DNA from: SKPS01 sp964469215
GTDB taxonomy: Bacteria; Bacteroidota; Bacteroidia; Bacteroidales; SKPS01
Direction of reading: 5' to 3'
Assembly: GCA_964469215.1 (NCBI GenBank)
Contig: CAYXYB010000001.1
Location: forward strand, 248,001-312,000
DNA length: 64,000 nucleotides
The first letter of the stretch is position 1. Each line of letters opens with the position of its first letter. Below are positions 8,736 through 16,800 of the stretch, piece after piece. The translations under genes and the position numbers were made by a program. The notes under the pieces are model-generated. The model ran no database searches. It worked only from the letters and a program-made list of their open reading frames with translations, and was not told where the DNA came from.

Positions 8736-8766
8736 CAAATTTATCATTTATAGGATTGAGATCAAA
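8736..8766 (-). promoter_or_regulatory. Promoter candidate for frdCAB
   Basis: On the minus strand a -33 TTTG (8763-8766), a 19-bp spacer and a -7 TAAATTTG (8736-8743) match the Bacteroidota TTTG / TAnnTTTG consensus in both boxes and spacing. It implies a leader of about 185 nt before frdC, long enough for regulation. Confidence 0.55.
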
Positions 8767-8805
8767 GCACAGATATAATTTATTTTCATTATAAATAATT
8801 TCATT

Positions 8806-10098
8806 ATGCACAGCGAATGGCCTTTTAGTCCGGAGTTTTTTGAGGAGAACCGTCAGAAGCTGAAAAACCTTATGGAACCTGATGCCATGGCTGTGCTTTT
8901 CAGCAATGATCAGATGCCGCGAAACGGCGATCAATATTTTCCATTCAGACAGAACTCCGACATATTTCATCAGACAGGTATCAGGCAGGAGAAGACAATT
9001 TTGCTATTATATCCCACATGTCCGGCAGAGAGGCTTCGGGAGGCTTTATTCATTCTGAGGCCAAACGAAATACTTGAGCGTTGGGAGGGGAAGAAGCTTA
9101 CGATGGAAGAGGCACGAAATATAAGTGGAATTGAAAATGTGTTTTATGTTGATGATTTTGAAGCTGCTTTACGTGAAGCGATGTATTATACTGAGCAGGT
9201 TTATCTGGACACCCATATTTACGGCAGGTTCAACCCTGATATCGTAACCAGGGCTTTGCGTTACGGCTTGCAAATCCATGACCAATACCCTTTTCATCAA
9301 TACCGCCGTTTAGGGCCTCTGCTAGAAAGGGTGAGAGGGGTTAAGAACGACACGGAGATAGCTGTTATCAACAGGGCATGCCGTATCACTGCCGATGCTT
9401 TCAGGCGAGCTGCCGGCAAGGTGCGGCCCGGAGTTATGGAGTATGAGATTCAGGCAGAAATAGAGCATGAATTCAGGGCTAAGGGAGCAAGTGGCCATGC
9501 CTTCCACCCGATAATTGCTTCGGGTATTAACGCAACATACTTGCATTATAACGGAAACCATGATATTTGCAGGGATGGTGATATGCTTCTGATCGATATG
9601 GGTTGTGAATACTTTGGATATGCAAGTGACCTCACCCGAACAGTTCCTGTTAATGGCAGGTTCACATCAAGACAGAAGGAAGTTTACAATGAGGTTCTGG
9701 GTGTGATGAAGATGGCTAAGCCTTTATTTACAAACGGTAAAAATCTTGAATCGATTCAGAAGGAGGTAAATCCTGCTATGGAGGAGGCAATGATCAGGCT
9801 GGGGCTTTTTACCTCACAACAGGTTAAGGATCAGGACCCTGCTTGCCCGATGTACAGGAATTATTTTCCCCACGGATTGTCACATCATGTGGGGCTTGAT
9901 GTTCATGATCGCGGGAAGAAGCAGGATCCCCTCTCTGCAGGGATGGTTCTTACACTGGAACCAGGAATATATATCCCCGAAGAGAGACTTGGGATACGAC
10001 TTGAGACGGATCTGCTGATAACACGTCGCGAACCTGTTGACCTGTTCGAAAACCTTGAAATTGAACCGGAAGAGATAGAAGCATTAATGAATAAATAA
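8806..10098 (+). CDS. pepP: Aminopeptidase P family protein (Xaa-Pro aminopeptidase), copy 1
   Basis: A 430-residue cytosolic M24B metallopeptidase that removes N-terminal residues preceding proline. An AMP_N domain (FRQNSDIFHQTGI) precedes the pita-bread fold. The di-metal ligands are all present: D264, D275, H360 (in HGLSHHVGLDVHD), E385 (LEPGIYIP) and E400 (GIRLETD). There is no signal peptide. It is 11 bp upstream of a second, diverged M24B gene and transcribed away from frdCAB. No good promoter box was seen directly upstream. Confidence 0.94.
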   Translation: MHSEWPFSPEFFEENRQKLKNLMEPDAMAVLFSNDQMPRNGDQYFPFRQNSDIFHQTGIRQEKTILLLYPTCPAERLREALFILRPNEILERWEGKKLTMEEARNISGIENVFYVDDFEAALREAMYYTEQVYLDTHIYGRFNPDIVTRALRYGLQIHDQYPFHQYRRLGPLLERVRGVKNDTEIAVINRACRITADAFRRAAGKVRPGVMEYEIQAEIEHEFRAKGASGHAFHPIIASGINATYLHYNGNHDICRDGDMLLIDMGCEYFGYASDLTRTVPVNGRFTSRQKEVYNEVLGVMKMAKPLFTNGKNLESIQKEVNPAMEEAMIRLGLFTSQQVKDQDPACPMYRNYFPHGLSHHVGLDVHDRGKKQDPLSAGMVLTLEPGIYIPEERLGIRLETDLLITRREPVDLFENLEIEPEEIEALMNK

Positions 10099-10109
10099 AA
10101 TAGTACACT

Positions 10110-11498
10110 ATGTTTGAAGCCAGTGTTTATGCAGCCAGAAGAGCTGCCCTTAGAGCTGCAACAGGAAAAGGGCTGATTCTTATCCCCGGAAATGTTGATG
10201 TTCCTTTCAATTATACTGCGAACCCATACCATTTTCGTCAGGACAGTGACTTTCTGTACTTTTTCGGCCATGATGTACCTGACCTTGCAGCTGTTATTGA
10301 TGCTGAAGATGGCACCGAAATACTTTTCGGCGACGATGCAGACATTGACTCCATTATCTGGATGGGGCCACAGGAGAAGATTGCCCAAAAGGCAGAGCGT
10401 GTTGGTATGAAGAAGAGCATGCCCTTTGGCAGGCTTGCTGAGGTGCTTGAGGAGGCAAAACAAAAAGGGCGCTCAATACATTTCCTTCCACCTTATCGTG
10501 CCGAAAGCAAGTTATTGCTATACAAACTGTTGGGCATTCACCCCGATGATCAGAAAGCCGCTGCTTCGGTTGCTTTGATAAAGGCGGTTGTTAACCTCAG
10601 GGCTGTAAAAACGGAGGTGGAAATTGTAGAACTTGAGAAGGCTGCCGCCATCGGGTATGAGATGCATACAACCGTTATGCGTATGGCGAAGCCCGGTGTA
10701 TCAGAGATGGAGCTTGCAGGTGTGATGGAGGGTATTGCCCTGCAGCATGGAGGTGCTGTCTCTTTCCCGGTAATTCTGAGTCAGAATGGAGAGACGCTTC
10801 ATAATCATGATCACAGCCAGATACTCGAGGAGGGTCGTTTACTGCTTGTGGATGCTGGGGCAGAGACTCCGTCGCACTACTGCAGCGACAATACCAGGAC
10901 CATTCCCGTTGGGGGAAGGTTTACAACCCGCCAGAAGGAGATATACGATATTGTTCTGCACGCCAATAACAGTGCCTTCAAGCGCATTCAGCCGGGAGTG
11001 ACCTACCAGCAGATACATCTTCATGCCTGCAGTCGTATTGCGAAAGGGCTTACAGAACTTGGACTTATGAAAGGTAATTTCGAGGAAGCTGTTGCGGCAG
11101 GAGCTCACGCTCTCTTCTTCCCTCACGGGTTGGGGCATATGCTTGGCCTCGATGTGCACGACATGGAGGGACTGGGAGAAAACCATGTGGGATACGACGA
11201 CAAGGTACAACGCATAAACCAGTTCGGCACGGCATACCTCAGGATGGGGCGCGAGCTGAAATCCGGATATGTGATCACAAACGAACCGGGAATCTACTTT
11301 ATACCTGCACTTATCGATCTGTGGAGAAAAGAAAAGAAGCTCGAACAGTTTATCAATTACGATCTTGTTGAAACATATAAAGGATTCGGAGGCATACGCC
11401 TCGAGGATACCATCCTGGTAACTCCTGATGGGTGCACCTTTATCGGTAAAAGGATTCCCATCACCCCCGAGCAGATCGAAGAAATCGTGGGGAAATAG
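10110..11498 (+). CDS. Aminopeptidase P family protein (Xaa-Pro aminopeptidase), copy 2
   Basis: A 462-residue M24B peptidase paralogous to its upstream neighbour but clearly diverged. The AMP_N domain (FRQDSDFLYFFG) is followed by a complete metal site: D248, D260, H343 in HGLGHMLGLDVHD, E392 in NEPGIYF and E432 in GIRLED. An insertion after the HD motif (MEGLGENHVGYDDKVQ) and the longer C-terminal half suggest a different substrate range, closer to human prolidase/PepP length classes. It is co-transcribed with the first copy (11-bp gap). Confidence 0.93.
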   Translation: MFEASVYAARRAALRAATGKGLILIPGNVDVPFNYTANPYHFRQDSDFLYFFGHDVPDLAAVIDAEDGTEILFGDDADIDSIIWMGPQEKIAQKAERVGMKKSMPFGRLAEVLEEAKQKGRSIHFLPPYRAESKLLLYKLLGIHPDDQKAAASVALIKAVVNLRAVKTEVEIVELEKAAAIGYEMHTTVMRMAKPGVSEMELAGVMEGIALQHGGAVSFPVILSQNGETLHNHDHSQILEEGRLLLVDAGAETPSHYCSDNTRTIPVGGRFTTRQKEIYDIVLHANNSAFKRIQPGVTYQQIHLHACSRIAKGLTELGLMKGNFEEAVAAGAHALFFPHGLGHMLGLDVHDMEGLGENHVGYDDKVQRINQFGTAYLRMGRELKSGYVITNEPGIYFIPALIDLWRKEKKLEQFINYDLVETYKGFGGIRLEDTILVTPDGCTFIGKRIPITPEQIEEIVGK

Positions 11499-11526
11499 AA
11501 TAGTATAATCATTCAGCTTCTTTAAA

Positions 11527-11560
11527 CACCAGAATTTCATTTTGGCGGTGATTTCTTTAT
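11527..11560 (+). terminator. Possible intrinsic terminator after pepP2
   Basis: CACCAGAAT / ATTTTGGCGGTG can fold into a short stem with a TTC loop, followed by a T-rich run from 11551. The stem has a bulge and a G-U pair, so support is weak. Confidence 0.35.
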
Positions 11561-11751
11561 TTTTAAGGTTCTGAGTATCCAATCTGTTTAAATACTGATT
11601 TGGTTCAGGTAGGCTGGCACAGATATTACTATCACGTCAACAACTTTCATTGCATCACCTAAAGGTGCTTGTTTCCCGCAGAATCCAAGACCATAAGTGA
11701 TTATGGTAAAATCAGATGGCTAACTTTTAACTAATGATTGATTGTTTTTTT

Positions 11752-11857
11752 TACGCAGAGCTGCGGAGTCGCAAAGAATTAGGTTTTTAATCTTAGCGCC
11801 TTGGCGTCTTGGCGAGATATTTTTTTCTCGCAAAGCCGTAGAGCCGCAAAGAATTAG
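11752..11857. repeat. Repetitive CGCAAAG/CTTGGCG element
   Basis: GCAAAGAATTAG occurs twice (11771-11782 and 11846-11857), each preceded by a variant of GCAGAGCTGCGGAGTC / GCCGTAGAGCC. Between them lies CTTAGCGCCTTGGCG, partly complementary to the flanks, so the block folds on itself. It looks like a non-coding dispersed repeat. Confidence 0.6.
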
Positions 11858-11904
11858 TCTCATAATAATATGAAAAGCTGATCTTGTGTAATTTGTCAGA
11901 TGGA

Positions 11905-11979
11905 ATAGGCGCAGTAACTACGCGGAAAAGCGCTGAAAAAGATTTCTTCTGCTGGTATTTGCGTAGTATCTGCGCCTAT
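11905..11979. repeat. Imperfect 19-bp inverted repeat
   Basis: The left arm ATAGGCGCAGTAACTACGC (11905-11923) pairs with the right arm GCGTAGTATCTGCGCCTAT (11961-11979), with two mismatches and a 37-bp loop. No transposase gene lies between the arms, so it may be a hairpin RNA or a miniature element. Confidence 0.75.
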
Positions 11980-12071
11980 CTGCGGGAAACAAAAAAGCTA
12001 TGTAACACTACACTTGTTGTAAAAAGCACACATAAAACAAAGATTCTTAAATAAAAAACTCTACACCAAGC

Positions 12072-13586
12072 TTACCTCCGACTCACCTTGTAGCCCTTTT
12101 CCCTTTCTGCTGCCTCTTCAAGCCACTTCGGCAGCACAGTTCTCAGGAACTCCTCTTTCTGTTTGTTCAGATCATCCAATGGTAGTCCGATGAACTGCTG
12201 TGCTTTGGCTTTTGTTGAGATGTCGGGGTATGGCAGAGGCTCATTATGGCCGAGGTTTGCCAGTAGCCGTGCGAGCTTAATCCTGCTTTCCTGGGCATAG
12301 GTGATACCATTACTGATCACTCTTGCCGTTTCGAGCGGAGCGTGAAAGCTTGCTCCATGGCTTGCCGCAGCATAATCCCAGCGCCATTGAGCTTTACGTA
12401 TACCCTGGAGAATTTCTTTCATCTGATCCTCTGTAGCTCCTAGATCCCACGCCTTTTTTGCCTCTACATGTGCCACCACCAGCAGCTTTTCGAGCCTGCC
12501 CCTGATCTCCGCAATCCTGTCCTGCCGCTCATAAACATTCTGTATCAGCTTCTCTGTCTCATCCCTGTGGCAAACCTGGCAACTGTTGGCAACATTCTGC
12601 AACGGGCTTGTCATACGGTGGTCGGTAAATTTTAACCCACCCTCGCTTTTAAAGGGCATATGACAATCTGCACACGATACACCCCTGTCGGAGTGAACAC
12701 CGAACTTATACAGCTCATAATCGGGGTGCTGAGCCTTGAGCATGGGTGCTCTGCTCAACTGGTGAGTCCAGTCAGAGAACTCAATGCTGTCATAATAAGT
12801 TTCCATGTCTTCGACGGTGAGCCCTTTGTTCCACGGAAACACCAGGTAGTTTGCCCCATCAACCATTTTTTTATTGAAATAGTACTCCACATGACACTGG
12901 GCACATACCAGCGACCGCATCTCCTGATGTGTGGCTTTGGTAATATCGAGCCCCTTGTTTTGATAAGCTTCCACCAGAGCGGGGCGTGATATCCTAAGGT
13001 TCATGGTTTTGGCATCATGGCAGTCGGCACATCCAATGAAATTCACCACTTCAGGACCGTATTGAGCCCATGTTTTGCTGTAATATCCAGCAATGCCGTC
13101 ACGTTCCATCAACCGAACCACATCGGGGCTCTTGCACGTCCAGCAGGTCGAGGGCTGAGGACCATCCTCAGGCTTCAGGGGACCACCGGTGCGAAGGGTC
13201 TTGTAAACATCGGTAACGGCATAGTAATGTCCACGCCCCTGTTTGTAATCCTTCGAAAAAGCATAACCTGCCCATAACACAGCCATTTCAGGATATACCT
13301 CGAGCATATCAACCACGGCGTTGCCGCTATATTTGCTACGAAAGCCCGTGTCTGCCGTGAGAAGATACGACTGGTACTCCCTGGGGAAGTTCTGTCCCCA
13401 GATCTCATTTCGTGGCTCCCAATCCTCAAAATCAACCTGAGGAGTATATGCAAATATCGCTTCTGCACGCCTCTCCAGAATCGAAGAGGCAAGAAGGCCC
13501 AGGAGAAAAACCACCACCAGGGTGAATATAAACAAAATCCAACCCAGCCAGGGACGCCTGTCAATCTGTTCGCGGATAGTTTTCAT
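12072..13586 (-). CDS. nrfA: Ammonia-forming cytochrome c nitrite reductase NrfA
   Basis: A 504-residue pentaheme enzyme that reduces nitrite to ammonium in the periplasm. An N-terminal signal-anchor helix (residues about 14-36) precedes the catalytic heme motif C148-W-T-C151-K152, in which lysine replaces histidine as in canonical NrfA. Four further CxxCH sites begin at C186, C228, C305 and C336. The CHVEYYF block after heme 3 carries the conserved Tyr near the calcium site. It follows nrfH by 27 bp, matching the usual nrfHA order. Confidence 0.97.
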   Translation of the reverse strand: MKTIREQIDRRPWLGWILFIFTLVVVFLLGLLASSILERRAEAIFAYTPQVDFEDWEPRNEIWGQNFPREYQSYLLTADTGFRSKYSGNAVVDMLEVYPEMAVLWAGYAFSKDYKQGRGHYYAVTDVYKTLRTGGPLKPEDGPQPSTCWTCKSPDVVRLMERDGIAGYYSKTWAQYGPEVVNFIGCADCHDAKTMNLRISRPALVEAYQNKGLDITKATHQEMRSLVCAQCHVEYYFNKKMVDGANYLVFPWNKGLTVEDMETYYDSIEFSDWTHQLSRAPMLKAQHPDYELYKFGVHSDRGVSCADCHMPFKSEGGLKFTDHRMTSPLQNVANSCQVCHRDETEKLIQNVYERQDRIAEIRGRLEKLLVVAHVEAKKAWDLGATEDQMKEILQGIRKAQWRWDYAAASHGASFHAPLETARVISNGITYAQESRIKLARLLANLGHNEPLPYPDISTKAKAQQFIGLPLDDLNKQKEEFLRTVLPKWLEEAAEREKGYKVSRR

Positions 13587-13613
13587 AATCGGTTTCTGTT
13601 TTGGTTTTATTTT

Positions 13614-14204
13614 TTACTGCTCTTTTTTCTTTATCATCCCAGTAATCCATTCTGGTACAGGACTCATCTTAATAGGAACCCTTGCATAAGGCACACTTGA
13701 GAGTGAGTTTACCCGTCCGTGTGGTGTTTCCCGATGACATTCATTGCAGTTCCTGCTGTTGCGGAAATGCTGAAAATCTGATGTGCGTATATTGAGACGG
13801 CCGTCGGTAATGAGTTCAGTATGGCAGCGGATGCAGTTATTCTGCACCACCCTCTTGCCGGCATCATGTATAAATATCACCTGTGGTTCACGGCGAAGTG
13901 TGAAGATGGTTGCGTGTCGCAACCCGTCCTTTGCCTTGAAGTAGTATTTATTGAAAATATTGTTATGCGGAACATGACATTCTACACATCCGGCAACCTC
14001 CCGGTGTGAGCTGTGATTCCATGTTGAAAACTGTGGAGCCATGATATGACAGTTCATACAGGTCTCTGAATCGTCGGATAGGTAGGAGTGGGCTTTCGAT
14101 ATATAAAAGAGGAGGCAGAAAAGCCCGGTTATCGCTCCGGAAGCTATTATCACTGCAACACGCCACCGTTGGGGAGGTATTAAAGCCCGTATGATTCTTC
14201 GCAT
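13614..14204 (-). CDS. nrfH: Tetraheme cytochrome c quinol dehydrogenase NrfH
   Basis: A 196-residue NapC/NirT-family protein that passes electrons from menaquinol to NrfA. A single N-terminal membrane helix (about residues 15-35) is followed by four CxxCH motifs: C49-H53 (with M55, a candidate axial ligand), C73-H77, C124-H128 and C153-H157. A possible promoter -7 box with one mismatch to TAnnTTTG lies at 14250-14257 on the minus strand. It is the first gene of nrfHA. Confidence 0.95.
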   Translation of the reverse strand: MRRIIRALIPPQRWRVAVIIASGAITGLFCLLFYISKAHSYLSDDSETCMNCHIMAPQFSTWNHSSHREVAGCVECHVPHNNIFNKYYFKAKDGLRHATIFTLRREPQVIFIHDAGKRVVQNNCIRCHTELITDGRLNIRTSDFQHFRNSRNCNECHRETPHGRVNSLSSVPYARVPIKMSPVPEWITGMIKKKEQ

Positions 14205-14263
14205 ATTTTATGATATGTTGATTTCTATGCTATAATATGATGTTTATCACAACGATAGAAGTA

Positions 14264-14839
14264 TTAATATCTTGATGCAACAGCCTTCCAGTCAACGATT
14301 TTCCAGAAAGCATTTACGTAGTCCGGCCGGCGGTTCTGGTAGTCGAGGTAGTAGGCGTGCTCCCATACATCGCAAGTAAGAAGTGGCTTAAGCCCTGAAC
14401 GAATCGGGTTGCCGGCATTACCCTCCTGGGTGATAACAAGTTTGCCGTCAGGATCTGCTGACAACCATGCCCACCCTGAACCAAATTGTGTGACGGCGGT
14501 CTTGCCAAACTGCCCGATAAAACTATCCATCGAGCCAAAGTCGCGAAGAAGGGTTTGAGCAAAATCCCCTTCCGGCAGCAAACTTCCACCCGGGGTGAGA
14601 CAGTTCCAGTAAAAGGTGTGGTTCCATACCTGGGCGCCATTGTTGAAAATGGCACCATCCGCATCACGAATGATCTGGTCAAGGGTCGAATCCTCCCATA
14701 CCGTGCCGGGAATCAGATTGTTGAGGTTATTAACATATGCCAGATGGTGTTTGCCGTGATGAAATTCAAGGGTGGAACGGCTTATAACAGGCTGTAACCC
14801 TTCAATGTCATAAGGTAATTCAGGTAATACGTGTTTCAT
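14264..14839 (-). CDS. sodB: Superoxide dismutase, Fe-type (Fe/Mn family)
   Basis: A 191-residue cytosolic enzyme that dismutates superoxide. The metal ligands are H27, H74, D157 and H161 (DVWEHAYYLDYQN). Q70 in FNNGAQVWNH is the glutamine position typical of iron-specific enzymes, although cambialistic activity cannot be excluded. There is no signal peptide. It lies downstream of its own promoter and 59 bp upstream of nrfH on the same strand, so readthrough into nrfHA is possible. Confidence 0.96.
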   Translation of the reverse strand: MKHVLPELPYDIEGLQPVISRSTLEFHHGKHHLAYVNNLNNLIPGTVWEDSTLDQIIRDADGAIFNNGAQVWNHTFYWNCLTPGGSLLPEGDFAQTLLRDFGSMDSFIGQFGKTAVTQFGSGWAWLSADPDGKLVITQEGNAGNPIRSGLKPLLTCDVWEHAYYLDYQNRRPDYVNAFWKIVDWKAVASRY

Positions 14840-14871
14840 AGGTTATAGTTTTAATTTACTTTTTATCAGCT

Positions 14872-14902
14872 CAAAAATACCCAATCAGATGTTTGAAATC
14901 AA
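14872..14902 (-). promoter_or_regulatory. Promoter candidate for sodB
   Basis: The minus strand carries TATTTTTG (-7, 14872-14879) and a TTG core (14900-14902) after a 20-bp spacer. The predicted transcription start lies about 25 nt before the sodB ATG. Confidence 0.55.
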
Positions 14903-14941
14903 TAAAAATCTTAATATACCTCTAATTTATATCCGGTCTGA

Positions 14942-16066
14942 TTAACAGTCTTTGTCCAGATTAACATTCCTTGCAGCAAGATACCCGAAGATGAAATCGA
15001 AATTCTGCTGATCAATCCCTATCAGTTCAGGAGGAAATACACCTTTCCTGTCGAACAGTCCCGATATCATCATGTTTGCTGCAGCGGTACATGTATAGCC
15101 TGTTGTGCGTGCCATTGATGAAATCCCGTTCATTTCATCTGTTGTGTCAAACAGATTGTAAACCACCTCCCGTTGCTGCTCTTCCTCCTGAAAACTTATG
15201 TTGATTCTCATAATGGTGAATTCCTTTTCATTATGGTTAAGAAACCACGACTTCTTTAGAATCTCTGAAGTAACTTCGAAAGGGGTTAGGAAGTTGCCGT
15301 TGATCGAAACCGGTTCCCGGCTGAAGAACCCGGCATCTCTCAGGAGCATTATCTTATGTATATGTCCCGGGTACCTTAGAGTTTTCTCTTTCATGAATGG
15401 AATACCGGGCAGTGTAAAGAGAAGGGAACGGAGCCCGTCGGAGTTGAAAGCCTCAAGGGTTCCAACACCCGGGAAGTTTATAAGTTCGGCATCACTCAAA
15501 GCAGGTTTTGTAACCAATTGGCCATTCTCAACAAACCTGGCGGGACGTGTGTACTCTTCAATAACGTCGCAGGGTGAAAACGGAGCCTTGTATTCAAAGG
15601 GCAGGGTTCGCTCTGACGGCAGCCCGCCTACCATATATTCGAAACGTGTTACTTTATGCCTGTGGTTGTAATACCCGGCTATGATGTTGGGTATCCCTGG
15701 TGCCACACCACAATCGGTTATTGCGGTTACACCATTTTCCTTTGCAAGCCCGTCAAGGGGCAGAACATCCTCAGGAAGAAATGATATGTCGACAAGGTCT
15801 TTTCCACAGCGGATCACGGTTTCGATGGTTTTGAAGCCCATGAATCCGGGAACGGCAGATATCACCAAATCAAAAGGTTTCACAAGCTGTTGCAGTTTCG
15901 TTCTGTAGCTCAGATCTTCACGGTGAACTGTAACATGTCCGGTTTCGTGCAGCCTGTCCAGTGCTTTCTGGTCTATGTCAGCAGAGTGTACCTCATGCTC
16001 TGCTGACAGATCCAGCGCTATCGCACGGCCAACCATCCCGGCTCCTAAAACAACGATTTTTTTCAT
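14942..16066 (-). CDS. Saccharopine dehydrogenase / lysine 6-dehydrogenase-like protein
   Basis: A 374-residue NAD(P)-dependent enzyme. The Rossmann motif VVLGAGMVGRAIALDL is at the very N-terminus. Blocks such as DCGVAPGIPNIIAGYY, EYMVGGLPSERTLPFEYK, LEAFNSDGLRSLLFTLPG, YPGHIHKIMLL and MARTTGYTCTAAANMMISG resemble lysine 6-dehydrogenases and the saccharopine reductase family. It probably acts in lysine metabolism. An in-frame ATG at 16147 would add 27 poorly conserved residues and lies upstream of the promoter -7 box at 16093-16100, so I choose 16066. Confidence 0.88.
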   Translation of the reverse strand: MKKIVVLGAGMVGRAIALDLSAEHEVHSADIDQKALDRLHETGHVTVHREDLSYRTKLQQLVKPFDLVISAVPGFMGFKTIETVIRCGKDLVDISFLPEDVLPLDGLAKENGVTAITDCGVAPGIPNIIAGYYNHRHKVTRFEYMVGGLPSERTLPFEYKAPFSPCDVIEEYTRPARFVENGQLVTKPALSDAELINFPGVGTLEAFNSDGLRSLLFTLPGIPFMKEKTLRYPGHIHKIMLLRDAGFFSREPVSINGNFLTPFEVTSEILKKSWFLNHNEKEFTIMRINISFQEEEQQREVVYNLFDTTDEMNGISSMARTTGYTCTAAANMMISGLFDRKGVFPPELIGIDQQNFDFIFGYLAARNVNLDKDC

Positions 16067-16092
16067 GGTTTTTATGTGTTCAATGTTCATCA

Positions 16093-16100
16093 CAAACATA
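16093..16100 (-). promoter_or_regulatory. -7 box candidate for the lysine dehydrogenase-like gene
   Basis: TATGTTTG on the minus strand fits TAnnTTTG and sits 27 bp before the chosen start at 16066. No clear -33 box. Confidence 0.4.
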
Positions 16101-16122
16101 ATTAAAAAAAAGAAAATATTTC

Positions 16123-16130
16123 TATTTTTG
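16123..16130 (+). promoter_or_regulatory. -7 box candidate for the T9SS protein gene at 16160
   Basis: TATTTTTG on the plus strand fits TAnnTTTG, 30 bp before the ATG at 16160. It is back to back with the minus-strand box at 16093. No clear -33 box. Confidence 0.4.
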
Positions 16131-16159
16131 ACATCATTAATATTCAAATCAAGCCAAGG

Positions 16160-16780
16160 ATGAAAAAAGTTACTTTTCTCTTTCCCTTCATGTTCCTTAT
16201 ATCTGTTGCTGTTTCAGGGCAGGTGCACCAGATAAGTTTCAGCCACACCCCGCCCCCCATTCCCATAGTGAATGCCGGGCCTGATACCCTGATCAGTTGG
16301 GGTTCTTCCTTTTTATTACAGGGAAGCGTGACTGGTGGCACATCTCCTTTCACCTGTCTGTGGCAGCCAACCGACAACATCGACGACTCCACTTTGCTAA
16401 GCCCCACCTTTACCTATCCGTCAACCGGAGGGGCACCTGTTGTGATGACCTTGACAGTGACAGACAAAAACGGCTGTGAATCTTCGGATCAGGTAACAAT
16501 CTCAGGTTACGTGAACTCTGTTGATGAGGCTGGGGAGTTTCGTTTAAGGATATACCCCAACCCCTCAACCGGCGTAATCCTTATAGAAGGACTACCGGCC
16601 GGCGAAACATCAACAGAAGTTTCTTTCTATTCTGTAACCGGCAAGTTGCTATTTACAAAAACATTCACCCACACGTCAGGCAAAATTGAGGCCGACCTGC
16701 GCCCGGTAACCACCGGATTCTACCTTATCTCTGTTCAGCACGGTGAGTACAGGTATATGCAGAATATCATCATTCAATAA
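16160..16780 (+). CDS. Small exported protein with PKD-like domain and T9SS type A sorting domain
   Basis: A 206-residue exported protein. A signal peptide (MKKVTFLFPFMFLISVAVSGQ) is followed by a PKD/SprB-like segment (NAGPDTLISWGSSFLLQGSV, then TLTVTDKNGCES). It ends in a Por_Secre_tail type A domain (RIYPNPSTGVILIEGL, then GFYLISVQHGEYRYMQNIIIQ). It should cross the outer membrane through the type IX system and be attached to the surface or released. Only one adhesion-like module is present, so a ligand cannot be named. It is followed after 20 bp by another exported protein. Confidence 0.88.
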   Translation: MKKVTFLFPFMFLISVAVSGQVHQISFSHTPPPIPIVNAGPDTLISWGSSFLLQGSVTGGTSPFTCLWQPTDNIDDSTLLSPTFTYPSTGGAPVVMTLTVTDKNGCESSDQVTISGYVNSVDEAGEFRLRIYPNPSTGVILIEGLPAGETSTEVSFYSVTGKLLFTKTFTHTSGKIEADLRPVTTGFYLISVQHGEYRYMQNIIIQ

Positions 16781-16800
16781 TCATGAAAGGAAGATCAGCT

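Larger units (their letters stand above)
11499..12071. other. Gene-free region with dispersed-type repeats
   Basis: 573 bp between convergent pepP2 and nrfA. I see no coding potential. It holds a weak terminator-like hairpin just after pepP2, a block rich in CGCAAAG / CGCAGAG / CTTGGCG words with internal repeats, and a long imperfect inverted repeat. Such word-rich blocks commonly recur in intergenic regions of environmental Bacteroidota genomes. Confidence 0.7.

Noticed and set aside
10839..11582. 247-residue minus-strand open frame over pepP2
   Set aside because: It lies opposite a complete metallopeptidase gene with all catalytic residues; a shadow frame.
11752..11979. CRISPR-like array in the repeat block
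   Set aside because: Repeats are not evenly spaced, differ in sequence, and there are no cas genes.
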